From positions 1 to 34,277 of the forward strand of contig JADLFQ010000108.1 of the NCBI GenBank assembly GCA_020845515.1: a DNA stretch of 34,277 bases. Reading direction: 5' to 3'. Origin of the DNA: Anaerolineaceae bacterium (GTDB lineage Bacteria; Chloroflexota; Anaerolineae; Anaerolineales; Anaerolineaceae). Position numbers and translations under genes: made by a program. Each line of letters starts with the position of its first letter. Positions within the stretch are counted from its first letter, which is position 1. Below are positions 14,555 through 23,213 of this stretch, in pieces. Under the pieces are notes generated by a model. That model had not been told where the DNA came from, searched no databases, and worked only from the letters and a program-made list of their open reading frames with translations.

Positions 14555-15892
14555 ATGGAACCTAAAGAATTACTTGCACGGACAAAGGAAGATCAGGTAA
14601 AGTTTATTTCTCTCCAGTTTTCTGATGTAGTCGGAACAGTGAAGAGTCTGGACATTCCTGTGGAGCAACTCCCCAGCGCACTGGAGAAAGGCGTATGGTT
14701 TGATGGTTCTTCGGTGGAAGGATTTGCGCGCGTTCAGGAAAGCGATATGCACCTCCGTATTGACACGGATACCTATGCAGTTTTGCCATGGACACCGGCA
14801 GAATTGCGGCGCGCTCGCCTGTTTTGTGATATTTACCAGCCGGATGGCGCCCCTTGTGCGGCGGATCCCCGCGGAAACCTCAAGAGAATTTTGGCCGAGA
14901 TTAAAAAACGTGGTTGGACGTTCAACATAGGCCCTGAACCCGAGTTTTTCCTTTTTAAACCGAACGGCGGAAAAAATATTCATCCCGTTCCCTTTGATGT
15001 GGGCGGTTACTTTGACTTTTCGCCGTATGATGATGCTGTGAGGGTGCGCACGGAATTAATGTACGTGTTAAATTCAATGGGGTTGGAAGTAGAAGTTGGA
15101 CACCACGAAGTGGCCCGCGGCCAGCATGAAATTGATTTTCGTTTTGCCGATGCTTTACATGCTGCCGACAATGTGTTAACTTTGAAGTATACAGTTAAGG
15201 CGATTGCAGCACAGCACGGGTTGATCGCCTCTTTTATGCCCAAACCTATTTTTGGCATCTGCGGATCTGGGATGCATGTTCACCAATCGCTGTTTGACGA
15301 GCAGGGAAACAATTTGTTTTTCTTGGAAAGCGACCCCTCCCACCTGTCTCCTCTGGCATACGGTTTTATTGCAGGCCAGCTTCAACACGCGCGAGCTCTT
15401 TCCGCTGTCGTATCACCGACCGTTAACTCGTATAAACGACTGGTGCCTGGTTTTGAAGCTCCGGTTTATATCGGATGGGCGCAGCGTAACCGCTCGGCGT
15501 TGATTCGTATACCGCTTTATACGCGCGGTCAAGATAAATCAATGCGGGCTGAATTGAGATGCCCGGATCCTTCCTGCAATCCTTACATTGCTTTTGCCGC
15601 GATGTTGGCGGCTGCACTGGATGGTATTGATCGTCAGCTTACTCCACCCTCTCCGTTGAATAATGTCAATATATATGAACTAAGCAAGAAAGAGCGCAGA
15701 CAAATGGGAATATTTGATCTGCCGGGCTCTCTGCGGGAGGCTCTGATGGAACTGGAGCAGGATGAGGTGATTAAGGGCGCCATCGGAAAAGACATTTATG
15801 AAATTTTTATCCGCGCCAAGTGGGAAGAGTGGGACGAATACCGCATCCAGGTGATGGATTGGGAACTGGAGAAATACCTGGAGACCATTTAA
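14555..15892 (+). CDS. glnA: glutamine synthetase type I (GSI-alpha-like)
   Basis: GlnA makes glutamine from glutamate, ammonia and ATP. The beta-Grasp N-terminus has LQFSDVVGTVKSLDIP and the FDGSSVEGFARVQESDMHL latch. Metal and ATP ligands lie in GPEPEFFLF, GQHEIDFRFADAL, the GSGMHVHQSL segment and NSYKRLVPGFEAPVYI. At 445 residues it is the short GSI form. The region that carries the adenylylated Tyr in GSI-beta reads NIYELSKKERRQMGIFDLPGS, so GlnE-type control is not expected. GGAGG (14544-14548) precedes the ATG. It is monocistronic: a new promoter follows at 15933. Control probably acts through the structured RNA upstream. Confidence 0.97.
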   Translation: MEPKELLARTKEDQVKFISLQFSDVVGTVKSLDIPVEQLPSALEKGVWFDGSSVEGFARVQESDMHLRIDTDTYAVLPWTPAELRRARLFCDIYQPDGAPCAADPRGNLKRILAEIKKRGWTFNIGPEPEFFLFKPNGGKNIHPVPFDVGGYFDFSPYDDAVRVRTELMYVLNSMGLEVEVGHHEVARGQHEIDFRFADALHAADNVLTLKYTVKAIAAQHGLIASFMPKPIFGICGSGMHVHQSLFDEQGNNLFFLESDPSHLSPLAYGFIAGQLQHARALSAVVSPTVNSYKRLVPGFEAPVYIGWAQRNRSALIRIPLYTRGQDKSMRAELRCPDPSCNPYIAFAAMLAAALDGIDRQLTPPSPLNNVNIYELSKKERRQMGIFDLPGSLREALMELEQDEVIKGAIGKDIYEIFIRAKWEEWDEYRIQVMDWELEKYLETI

Positions 15893-15932
15893 AAGAAAAT
15901 ATATGTTATAAAATTTAGTCAGAGGCTTCTGG

Positions 15933-15961
15933 TTGACATGGTTTCATAAAACCGCTACACT
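15933..15961 (+). promoter_or_regulatory. sigma70-type promoter of the FHA gene
   Basis: Consensus TTGACA (15933-15938) and TACACT (15956-15961) are separated by 17 bp. The predicted start is near 15968; GAGGAGG (15980-15986) then precedes the ATG at 15996. Confidence 0.75.
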
Positions 15962-15995
15962 AATAATAGCTTTGTTCCAGAGGAGGAATTAAACA

Positions 15996-16655
15996 ATGAA
16001 TTCAGGCTTTCGGCTTGTAATACGCGCTGGCCCTTCGGCTGGAAAAGTATTCCCGCTCGATAAAACTGAACTTTTTATTGGCCGGGATCTGAATAACGAT
16101 GTTACGATAAATGATCCCGAAGTTTCCCGCCGCCATGCCCGCCTTTTTATGCAAGGTGCCAATTTTGTTATCGAAGACCTTGGGTCTACCAATGGCACCC
16201 AAATTAACGGCCAGCGGATTATGGGTCCGCACATTCTGCGCTCTGGTGAACTGATTGTCTTTGGGGAGCATGTCAGCCTGGTTTTCGAATCGGCGGAGCC
16301 GGAAATTGATGCAACAGTTGCTTCGCCCGGTTCGCGCCCCTCACCAACGCAACAGCCACAACCCGCCTACCAGCCACCGCCGCAGGCATACCAACCCCCC
16401 CCTCCACCGGCTTACCCGCCGCCACCACCCCCGGCTTACAGACCCCCAGCTCAGCCTTTTTCCGGACAAGTGCCTGCCAGCCCCGAGGTTGCAGAACCGC
16501 CGGAGAAAAGAAAGTTACCGGTTGGGGTCATCGTTGTCGTGATCGCACTGCTTGTCATTATTTGCGCTTGTACAGCATTCTTATGGTTTATTGACGCCAA
16601 CAATCTATGGTGCAGCTGGTTTGGTTTTGTTTTTGGGCCGAACGCATGCCCGTAA
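15996..16655 (+). CDS. FHA-domain protein with Pro-rich linker and C-terminal membrane anchor
   Basis: Residues ~4-95 form a forkhead-associated domain, which binds phosphothreonine peptides: LFIGRDLNNDVTINDPEVSRRHARL, then DLGSTNGTQINGQRI. The key Arg, Ser-Arg-x-His and Asn residues are present. A linker (~108-150) is built of YxPPP units such as YQPPP, YPPPPPP and YRPP. A single transmembrane helix follows (~175-198, VGVIVVVIALLVIICACTAFLWF) with a short Trp/Cys-containing tail. This predicts a tail-anchored cytoplasmic phosphopeptide reader, expected to work with a Ser/Thr kinase, none of which is in the window. The gene has its own promoter and terminator, so it is a single transcription unit. 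Confidence 0.92.
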   Translation: MNSGFRLVIRAGPSAGKVFPLDKTELFIGRDLNNDVTINDPEVSRRHARLFMQGANFVIEDLGSTNGTQINGQRIMGPHILRSGELIVFGEHVSLVFESAEPEIDATVASPGSRPSPTQQPQPAYQPPPQAYQPPPPPAYPPPPPPAYRPPAQPFSGQVPASPEVAEPPEKRKLPVGVIVVVIALLVIICACTAFLWFIDANNLWCSWFGFVFGPNACP

Positions 16656-16679
16656 GATAAACTTGGAAAAGAGATTTGT

Positions 16680-16710
16680 CCCCTCCACAATCGCGTGGAG
16701 GGGAATTTTT
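16680..16710 (+). terminator. intrinsic terminator after the FHA gene
   Basis: CCCCTCCAC (16680-16688) and GTGGAGGGG (16695-16703) form a perfect 9-bp stem around AATCGC, followed by AATTTTT. Confidence 0.92.
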
Positions 16711-16718
16711 AAAAGAAA

Positions 16719-16747
16719 TTGATTTCACCGGCGATTTTGGTTAAAAT
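16719..16747 (+). promoter_or_regulatory. promoter of the AI-2E family permease gene
   Basis: TTGATT (16719-16724) and TAAAAT (16742-16747) are separated by 17 bp, giving a start near 16754, 24 nt before the ATG. Confidence 0.6.
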
Positions 16748-16777
16748 ACTCTGAGCCGGAGGGTGTAGAAGGATCAG

Positions 16778-18022
16778 ATGCAGGAGCAAAATACGGAAAA
16801 TAAAGTTGCTTCGCCTGGCTGGAGTAATAACACCAAACTGGTGGTGGCTTTAACGTTTGTTGCCGTCCTGGTTGGTGTTCTGGTGAAGTTTCGTAATTTG
16901 ATTGGACCGCTTCTGCTAGCTTTCATTGTCTCTTACCTTGTTTATCCACTTATTGAAAAACTGCATCACAAGTTGCGCATCCCTTGGCGGTTGGCGGTAC
17001 TGATTGTCTATTTGGTGGGGGTCCTTACCCTGATAGGTTTGATCGTCTGGGGGGGGATTGCATTGATTGATCAACTTCAGAGTCTCATCCGCTTTCTGCA
17101 AATATCCATTGCAGATTTGCCAAATTATATTAACCAACTCAGTCACCAAGTTATTGCTATCGGCCCTTTTAAACTGGATTTTGAAACAATTGATCTGCGG
17201 GCTGTGGCAAGCGAATTAACAAAAGTAATCCAACCGTTGTTTTCGCGGGTGGGTAGCTTTATTGGCAGTATTGCAAGCAGCACTTTTTCGGTAATTAGCT
17301 GGGCGCTTTTTCTTATACTGATTTCTTTTTTTATGGTTTCAGAGACGGGCGGAAATGCAGACCGGCTGATTGATATACAAATACCGGGTTATCCCTATGA
17401 TACACAACGCCTTGGTGTTGAACTCTCTCATATTTGGAATGCTTTTTTACGGAATCAATTTCTTCTGATTGTTTTCACCGTAATCATTTACTCTTTTTTG
17501 TTGGGAATCTTACAAGTCCGATTTTTCTTTGGGCTGGCGCTTTTGGCTGGCATGGGGAGGTTTGTTCCGTATGTTGGTCCTGCAATAGCATGGACAACGT
17601 ATGGATTGGTTGCCTATTTTCAAGGCTTTACAGTGTTGGGGCTGACGCCATTTTGGTATGTGGTTTTGGTGATTGGAATCGCGTTAATTATGGATGTGCT
17701 GATTGACAGCATCGTGACACCAATTTTAATGGCTGATACACTTAAGGTGCACCCTGCGGCTGTTTTAGTGACCGTTTTGGTCGCGGCTAACTTAATGGGG
17801 GTTGTGGGTGTGTTGCTGGCGGCACCCGTATTGGCTTCGGCAAAGCTGGTAGGAGATTATGGTTTCAGCAAACTGTTTGACCTAGATCCCTGGAGAGGTT
17901 TCTCAACCAATCAGACTCCAAAACGCCTCTCGTTTAAATTGGATCGTTGGAGGCAAAAAACCAGGATGCTATGGCTGGAATTACGAGAATTCCTGAAGAA
18001 CAAAAAAAACAGAACGAAATGA
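16778..18022 (+). CDS. AI-2E family transporter / permease
   Basis: This 414-residue polytopic membrane protein has the family layout: two helices close together near the N-terminus (LVVALTFVAVLVGVLVKF, then LIGPLLLAFIVSYLVYPLIEKL), a third helix, an extracytoplasmic-type loop (~95-165), then four to five helices. Conserved features are GFVPYVGP-like GRFVPYVGPAIAW, the DVLIDSIVTPILMAD segment, and HPAAVLVTVLVAANLMGVVGVLLAAPVLA. Family members export autoinducer-2 or act as Na+/H+ antiporters; the substrate cannot be told from sequence. AGGA lies just upstream of ATG. A small gene follows 7 bp after the stop, probably co-transcribed. Confidence 0.9.
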   Translation: MQEQNTENKVASPGWSNNTKLVVALTFVAVLVGVLVKFRNLIGPLLLAFIVSYLVYPLIEKLHHKLRIPWRLAVLIVYLVGVLTLIGLIVWGGIALIDQLQSLIRFLQISIADLPNYINQLSHQVIAIGPFKLDFETIDLRAVASELTKVIQPLFSRVGSFIGSIASSTFSVISWALFLILISFFMVSETGGNADRLIDIQIPGYPYDTQRLGVELSHIWNAFLRNQFLLIVFTVIIYSFLLGILQVRFFFGLALLAGMGRFVPYVGPAIAWTTYGLVAYFQGFTVLGLTPFWYVVLVIGIALIMDVLIDSIVTPILMADTLKVHPAAVLVTVLVAANLMGVVGVLLAAPVLASAKLVGDYGFSKLFDLDPWRGFSTNQTPKRLSFKLDRWRQKTRMLWLELREFLKNKKNRTK

Positions 18023-18029
18023 GGATGAA

Positions 18030-18227
18030 ATGGCTAATACGAATGAATTAAAGACAAAGACCCTGGCAGAAACAGAAAACTACATCGCCTGGACGGCTGA
18101 AGAACCCGATGGCGAGATCACATATCATCTTGAATTGAATAATGTAACCTTGCATTTCTTCTTTGAGGAGTGGGAGGAATTTTTGAGCCTGGTAAACTCG
18201 CTCCCGAAAGACATTTCAAGGCCATAA
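18030..18227 (+). CDS. small conserved-looking protein of unknown function, 65 aa
   Basis: I do not recognise this family. The product is acidic and soluble, with alternating polar and hydrophobic residues (YIAWTAEEPDGEITYHLELNNVTLHFFFEEWEEFLSLV) that suggest a small beta sheet followed by one helix. A coding role is supported by its position 7 bp after the permease stop, a GAGGA ribosome binding site and the strong terminator after it. Confidence 0.7.
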   Translation: MANTNELKTKTLAETENYIAWTAEEPDGEITYHLELNNVTLHFFFEEWEEFLSLVNSLPKDISRP

Positions 18228-18292
18228 AAACGGTTTGTGAGAGCGGCGGACGGCTAAATACAATGCCCTCTTCGCTATACTTTGTTATAGAA

Positions 18293-18338
18293 AAAGCAAA
18301 GCCTTGTTGGATGTTGCAACAAGGCTTTGCTTTATTTT
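18293..18338. terminator. strong terminator between convergent operons
   Basis: A perfect 17-bp inverted repeat, 18293-18309 (AAAGCAAAGCCTTGTTG) with 18317-18333, encloses a 7-nt loop. T-rich sequence follows on the plus strand (ATTTTATTT). On the minus strand it is followed by TTTTTC, so it probably serves both the permease operon and the formate dehydrogenase operon. Confidence 0.92.
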
Positions 18339-18444
18339 ATTTCAGCTTTTCAATGTTTCGTGTGGCAGCTTATCCAATTAACTCATTTCATGAATTCTGG
18401 TTTTATCACCTTCATATTATGAAGAGAGTCTTTTTATTTTCTCC

Positions 18445-20607
18445 TTAATACCTGCCGCGTCTCTGGGCTACCTCTGGTTGAGGGAGTTCTTCATATCGGG
18501 CCGGAGTAACGCGCACAGCGCTCACTTTGTATTCCGGGATTTTTGCCTGAGGGTCTAAGGCATCATTGGTGAGTAAATTCGCGGCGGCAGGGCCATAGAA
18601 GAAAGGAATAAACACCACCCCCGGATTCACCTTAGGTGTGACGTGTACGCGCAATACAATGGTACCTCTGCGGGAGCTGACCCGGGCAGGATCGCGATCG
18701 TTTAAGCCCAGGCTGGCGGCATCCACGGGGTTGATTTCCATCAGCGCTTCCGGGTAAAGATCATCCATCCACGAATTCCGTGTGAGCGTGCCGCCATGCC
18801 AATGTTCCAGCACGCGCCCCGTTGTAAGGATTAGGGGGTACTCAGCATCCGGCATTTCTGCTGAAAGGTGGTAGGTTAGGGGATGAAACTTGCCGAGTCC
18901 GTGTGGGAAACTCTCACTAAAGAGGAAAGGTGTGCCTGGGTGTTGATCATCCCATACAGGGGTTTGCAAGCCTACTTCTTCAATACGATTGTATTTGACG
19001 CCGGCATAGTCTTTTACGACGCTGCCCATCTCTTCCAGGATTTCGCTGGGATGTTTGTAGTCCCAAAAGGCTGAATTGGGGCGGCCAAGCCGCTTTTCGA
19101 TACGCTTTGCCAGGTCACAAATAATTTGCCAATCTGCACGAGCCTGGCCTACTGGCGGGATGGCTTGGCGTACCCGTTGGACACGGCGGTCGGTATTGGT
19201 AAAGGTGCCCTCTTTTTCCGCCCAGGAGGTTGCAGGCAAGAAAACATCGGCGAAAGAGGTCGATTCGTTAATAAATAGATCTTGAGCGGCAATAAATTCG
19301 AGTTGCTCCATCTTTTGCCGGGCATGATTGAGGTTGGGCTCCGACATCATGGGGTTTTCTCCCATGATATACAAGGCTCGCACACCGCCGGGTCCTACGG
19401 CGCCCAAGATTTCAGTGGTGCTCAACCCAAGCTGGCGGCTTAGCCCGCCGGGTTCAATATTCCAAGCCTGTTCCCACTTTTGAGCGTTCTCTTCATCGGC
19501 TACGGACATGTATCCCGGGTAATGCCAGGGCATTGCGCCGCAATCGGAAGCGCCCTGAACATTGTTTTGTCCACGCAGGGGGTTGAGACCGGTTCCCCGC
19601 CGGCCGATATGACCGGTCAAAAGCGTTAGATTGATGAGGCTAAGGGCGTTTGCCGTACCGTTGATATGCTCCGAAACCCCCAATGCCCAATAAATTGCTG
19701 CGGTTTTTGCGGTAGCGTACATCCTGGCGGCTTGGACAATCAGATTGCGATCTACCCCGGAAATGCTTTCCGCATATTCGGGGGTAAATTTCTCCATGGA
19801 TTTGGCAAATTCTTCAAAGTTTTCGGTGCGTTCATCAATGAATTTCTGGTTATAAAGTTTCTCTTTGAGGATAACATGTGCCATTGCAGAGTAGACGACG
19901 ACATCCGTCCCTGGCTTTTCAGGCAGCCAGAGGGCTGCATAATCTACCATCTCGATTCGCCGAGGGTCAATGACAATGAGTTTTGCACCATGTTTTTTAA
20001 TGGCAGCCTTCATTTGCAGGGAAATAATCGGATGGCTTTCTGTGGTGTTTGAGCCAGTTACAATGAAAACATCACTGTCCACCACTTCTGAGGCGGTATT
20101 GCTCATGGCGGAGGAGCCTATTGCCATTTGCAACGCGACAACACTGGCGGCATGGCAAAGCCGGGCACAGTGATCTATGTTGTTACTGCGAAACTCCGAT
20201 CGAAACAATTTCTGAAGCAGGTAGTTGTCTTCGTTGGTTGCTTTGGCGCAGCAGTACACAGCCATGGCGTGAGAACCATCCCGTTGGTAAATTTCAACAA
20301 GGCGGTCTACCGTATATTCCATAGCTTCTTCCCAGGAAACAGGTTGCCATTCAGAGAGATCAAAGGCTTGGGTGCGTTCTCCGGGTTGCTGGCGCGTTTT
20401 CCGGATCATGGGTGTGGTGATGCGGCGTTTGTTATAGACAAAATCGTAGCCAAAACGCCCCTTGATGCATAAATTCCCCTGGTTGACAACTCCATCAAAG
20501 GGAGAGGTAACGCGATAGATGAAATCTTCTTTAATGTGCAATTCCAGATTGCAACCTACCCCACAAAAAGGACAGGTAGTTGAAACAATGCGATCAGACT
20601 GGGTCAT
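18445..20607 (-). CDS. fdhA: formate dehydrogenase catalytic (alpha) subunit, Cys type
   Basis: This 720-residue Mo/W-bis-PGD enzyme oxidises formate to CO2, or does the reverse. The N-terminal [4Fe-4S] ligands are C12, C15, C19 and C47, with the electron-relay Lys in CIKG. The metal ligand is C151 in NNIDHCARLCHAAS, at the place of Sec in E. coli FdhF; the codon is TGC, so no selenocysteine is needed. H152 and the later NNVQGASDCGAMP loop (formate-binding Arg region in GLNPLRGQ) are kept. There is no twin-Arg signal, so it is cytoplasmic. It lies 4 bp after the ferredoxin-like subunit and last in the operon. Together with the two upstream genes it resembles NAD-dependent FdsABG-type enzymes in which FdsA is split. 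Confidence 0.94.
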   Translation of the reverse strand: MTQSDRIVSTTCPFCGVGCNLELHIKEDFIYRVTSPFDGVVNQGNLCIKGRFGYDFVYNKRRITTPMIRKTRQQPGERTQAFDLSEWQPVSWEEAMEYTVDRLVEIYQRDGSHAMAVYCCAKATNEDNYLLQKLFRSEFRSNNIDHCARLCHAASVVALQMAIGSSAMSNTASEVVDSDVFIVTGSNTTESHPIISLQMKAAIKKHGAKLIVIDPRRIEMVDYAALWLPEKPGTDVVVYSAMAHVILKEKLYNQKFIDERTENFEEFAKSMEKFTPEYAESISGVDRNLIVQAARMYATAKTAAIYWALGVSEHINGTANALSLINLTLLTGHIGRRGTGLNPLRGQNNVQGASDCGAMPWHYPGYMSVADEENAQKWEQAWNIEPGGLSRQLGLSTTEILGAVGPGGVRALYIMGENPMMSEPNLNHARQKMEQLEFIAAQDLFINESTSFADVFLPATSWAEKEGTFTNTDRRVQRVRQAIPPVGQARADWQIICDLAKRIEKRLGRPNSAFWDYKHPSEILEEMGSVVKDYAGVKYNRIEEVGLQTPVWDDQHPGTPFLFSESFPHGLGKFHPLTYHLSAEMPDAEYPLILTTGRVLEHWHGGTLTRNSWMDDLYPEALMEINPVDAASLGLNDRDPARVSSRRGTIVLRVHVTPKVNPGVVFIPFFYGPAAANLLTNDALDPQAKIPEYKVSAVRVTPARYEELPQPEVAQRRGRY

Positions 20608-20611
20608 AATA

Positions 20612-21346
20612 TTACTCCTCTTCGCTCTGTTCAGCAGACGATATTTGCCGCCGTGTGCGGCGTTTTCGTTGAGAGCGAGTCAGTTTCATAATTTCATCTT
20701 CCGAAAGTCCATTTTGCAGCAGGTACTCCCGCTTTGGTTTCAGCGCGTTGGTGGGACAGACTCCAATACATTGACCACAAAAAACACAGGTGGTCGCCGG
20801 CAACGATTTCTCAAAGAAAGTTCCGATTTGTGTCTCGTAACCTCGCTTACTAAAGTTAATTGCATAAGCGTATTGGGCATCATCTGCACAAACCTGCACA
20901 CAGCGCCAACACAAAATGCACTTGGCGTAATCACGGATAAAGAGTGAGTTATCATCGAGCACGGATGGTTTTCGTTCCCTGGCTTCCGGAAAACGTTGGG
21001 TGTTGGCTTGATAATCTGTCATATACTCCTGAATGCCTGGAGCTTCGCTGAGATCTACAGAGGAAGCCAACATTTCTAAAATTGTCCTACGGGAGGTTTC
21101 TACCCTCTTTGTGCGGGTATGCACTTTCATTCCTTCGCTTGCCTTGCCTATGCATGCTGGTACAAGAGTACGAGATCCTTCTACTTCCACCACACAGATG
21201 CGGCAAACCCCATAAGATGTGCAATAATCGTGAAAACAAATGGTAGGAATTTCAATACCGATTTGCCCGGCCGCCTTGAGGATCGTTGTTCCAGGAGCGA
21301 CTGCAACCGTTTGTTCATCAATTGTCAAAGTTATCTTGTCGGTCAT
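20612..21346 (-). CDS. iron-sulfur subunit of formate dehydrogenase (NuoG/HoxU N-terminal type)
   Basis: This 244-residue electron-transfer subunit starts with a plant-type [2Fe-2S] domain with C37, C48, C51 and C65 (C-x10-C-x2-C-x13-C). A two-cluster ferredoxin follows: C143-C146-C149-C153 and C187-C190-C193-C197. Between them, where NuoG and HoxU carry a His-Cys3 [4Fe-4S] motif, the sequence is [19 protein letters not shown] and has no Cys, so that cluster is absent. The tail is Arg-rich and then acidic (RKRRTRRQ...EQSEEE). In FdsA-type enzymes this module is fused to the catalytic subunit; here it is separate. It sits between the NuoEF-like gene (12 bp) and fdhA (4 bp) and links NAD(H)/FMN to the Mo site. 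Confidence 0.92.
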   Translation of the reverse strand: MTDKITLTIDEQTVAVAPGTTILKAAGQIGIEIPTICFHDYCTSYGVCRICVVEVEGSRTLVPACIGKASEGMKVHTRTKRVETSRRTILEMLASSVDLSEAPGIQEYMTDYQANTQRFPEARERKPSVLDDNSLFIRDYAKCILCWRCVQVCADDAQYAYAINFSKRGYETQIGTFFEKSLPATTCVFCGQCIGVCPTNALKPKREYLLQNGLSEDEIMKLTRSQRKRRTRRQISSAEQSEEE

Positions 21347-21358
21347 GACTATTTCTCG

Positions 21359-23089
21359 CTAGTACCACAATTTGGGCTGGAATAATTCAGGCCATAAACG
21401 CATGGCGCTGCTAATGGCTAAAGAGGCGGTTTGACCCAACCCGCACAGGGATGCATCAGTCATTGTCTGACCGAGGTCTTGTAAGCGTTGGAAATCGTCG
21501 CGAAGTGGGTCGCCGCGGACAACACGTTGTAATATCTCGTATTGGCGTTGCGTGCCAATCTGGCACGGGTAACATTTACCGCAGGATTCTTCAGCGAAGA
21601 AACGCGCCAGGCGAAGGCAAATGTCCAGCATGTTTCTCGTTTCGTCAAATACAGTGATGACACCTGATCCGAGCGGTAGGCCCGCGCTGCGCAGGTCTTC
21701 AAACGTCAGGCGGACATCCAAGTCTTCTTCTGCAGCAAAAGCTCCGGCTGCGCCACCAAAGAGAGCTGCCCGCATTTGTTTGCCTGATCGAACACCACCG
21801 GCCAGGTCTTCCAATAAGTGGCGGAAAGTAACACCAAAAGGAACTTCGTAAAGGCCCGGCCTTTTTACGTCTCCTGACATGCAGAAGAGTTTAGGGCCGG
21901 GGCTTTTTTCAGTGCCGATTTTACGATAATTAGCTGCCCCTCCATTCAGAATAATGGGGACATTACAAAGTGTCTCGACGTTGTTGATGACGGTGGGCTT
22001 TCCAAAAAGGCCGGAAGTGGTGGGAAAAGGCGGTTTGGCGCGGGGAAAGCCGCGTTTGCCTTCAATGGATTCGAACAAGGCAGTCTCTTCACCGCAGATG
22101 TAAGCACCGGCGCCTCTGCGCAATTCCAGATCAAAAGTAAAAGAGGAGCCGAGTATATTCTCTCCCAGATAGCCCGCTTGTCGTGCCTCTTCTATTGCCT
22201 GAGACATTGTTCGATAGGGGATTGTGTACTCTCCTCGGATATACATATAACCCTTTGGAGCACCAATGGCATAGGCTGCGATAATGATGCCTTCCAAGAC
22301 GCGGTGAGGCATTGTCTCCATCATAATGCGGTCTTTAAATGTGCCGGGCTCTGCTTCGTCGGCGTTGCATACAAGGTACTTGGGACTGCCGGCCGCCCCG
22401 GCCGCCCCCTCCCATTTTAACCCGGTGGGGAAAGCAGCCCCACCTCGACCTACCAACCCGGAAGCTTTTACTTCAGCGATCACTGCTTCGGGCGATATTT
22501 GCAATGCTTTTTGCAAAGCACTATATCCGTCAACTTTAAGATAATCTGCCAACTTGCTGGGTTTGCCTCGCTGGCAGCCAGCAGTTAAGACCGAAATATC
22601 GCCGGCAATGATAGGGTTAGCATGATAAGTTTTACCTGTAACGATATCCTCCCACGTGGAAGGGCTGGCTGGTGCGACAGGTTTATCCCGTACCATTAAT
22701 GCAGGGGCATGTTCACACAACCCTAAACAAGGGGCTTTTTCAAGTGTGATCGCGGGGGCATCTTCACCTTCCAGTTCGTGAAGCTCAAGCTTGCGGTTCA
22801 TGACCTTGAAAAGACTGTCTGCACCGGCCATAGCGCAGACCGGGTCAGTGCAAACATGCACAACGGTCTTGGCAACGGGCGCATTGTAAAGGAGGGAGTA
22901 AAATTCTAACACTCCGTGAATATCCGCGAGGGGTACTTGTAAACTTTTGGATATTTCTACCGCCGCCTGTTCCGGAACATATCCATACAGATCTTGCACT
23001 TCATGAAGCGCGGGTAAAAGGGCGGTTCTCCCTTCGGGGGAAAATTTTTCCAAAAGAGGGTGTAGTAAAGTTAAATCAACATTCTCCAT
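21359..23089 (-). CDS. NADH-binding NuoE-NuoF fusion subunit of formate dehydrogenase
   Basis: Two complex I modules are fused in 576 residues. The NuoE-like part (1-~140) is thioredoxin-like with [2Fe-2S] ligands C80, C85, C121 and C125 (CTDPVC, CLGLC). The NuoF-like part has the NADH/FMN site GLVGRGGAAFPTGLKWE and CNADEAEPGTFKDR, then GEETALFESIEGKRGFPR, the SLBB region and the [4Fe-4S] site SCGKCYPCQIG with a fourth Cys in SLCGLG. There is no extra ferredoxin domain at either end, unlike bifurcating hydrogenase HydB. It is the first gene of the operon, with GGAGG before ATG. Together the three proteins predict soluble formate:NAD+ oxidoreductase; electron bifurcation cannot be judged from sequence. 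Confidence 0.93.
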   Translation of the reverse strand: MENVDLTLLHPLLEKFSPEGRTALLPALHEVQDLYGYVPEQAAVEISKSLQVPLADIHGVLEFYSLLYNAPVAKTVVHVCTDPVCAMAGADSLFKVMNRKLELHELEGEDAPAITLEKAPCLGLCEHAPALMVRDKPVAPASPSTWEDIVTGKTYHANPIIAGDISVLTAGCQRGKPSKLADYLKVDGYSALQKALQISPEAVIAEVKASGLVGRGGAAFPTGLKWEGAAGAAGSPKYLVCNADEAEPGTFKDRIMMETMPHRVLEGIIIAAYAIGAPKGYMYIRGEYTIPYRTMSQAIEEARQAGYLGENILGSSFTFDLELRRGAGAYICGEETALFESIEGKRGFPRAKPPFPTTSGLFGKPTVINNVETLCNVPIILNGGAANYRKIGTEKSPGPKLFCMSGDVKRPGLYEVPFGVTFRHLLEDLAGGVRSGKQMRAALFGGAAGAFAAEEDLDVRLTFEDLRSAGLPLGSGVITVFDETRNMLDICLRLARFFAEESCGKCYPCQIGTQRQYEILQRVVRGDPLRDDFQRLQDLGQTMTDASLCGLGQTASLAISSAMRLWPELFQPKLWY

Positions 23090-23148
23090 GTTACCTCCAC
23101 AAAAAATATGTTAATCTGGTAATCATCAGCCTTTCTGGCTGAAGCCAG

Positions 23149-23177
23149 GATATAAGTAATTGGTCTGGGCCGCCCAA
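23149..23177 (-). promoter_or_regulatory. possible promoter of the formate dehydrogenase operon
   Basis: On the minus strand TTGGGC (23177-23172) and TATATC (23154-23149) are 17 bp apart. Both hexamers are imperfect. The start would lie near 23142, about 50 nt before the ATG at 23089. Confidence 0.3.
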
Positions 23178-23213
23178 AATCGCTGGCGCCTGGACAAAGA
23201 AATACGACAAATC

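Noticed and set aside
18445-20607. Selenocysteine formate dehydrogenase with a SECIS element.
   Set aside because: The metal-ligand codon at 20157-20155 is TGC (Cys), and the frame has no internal TGA.
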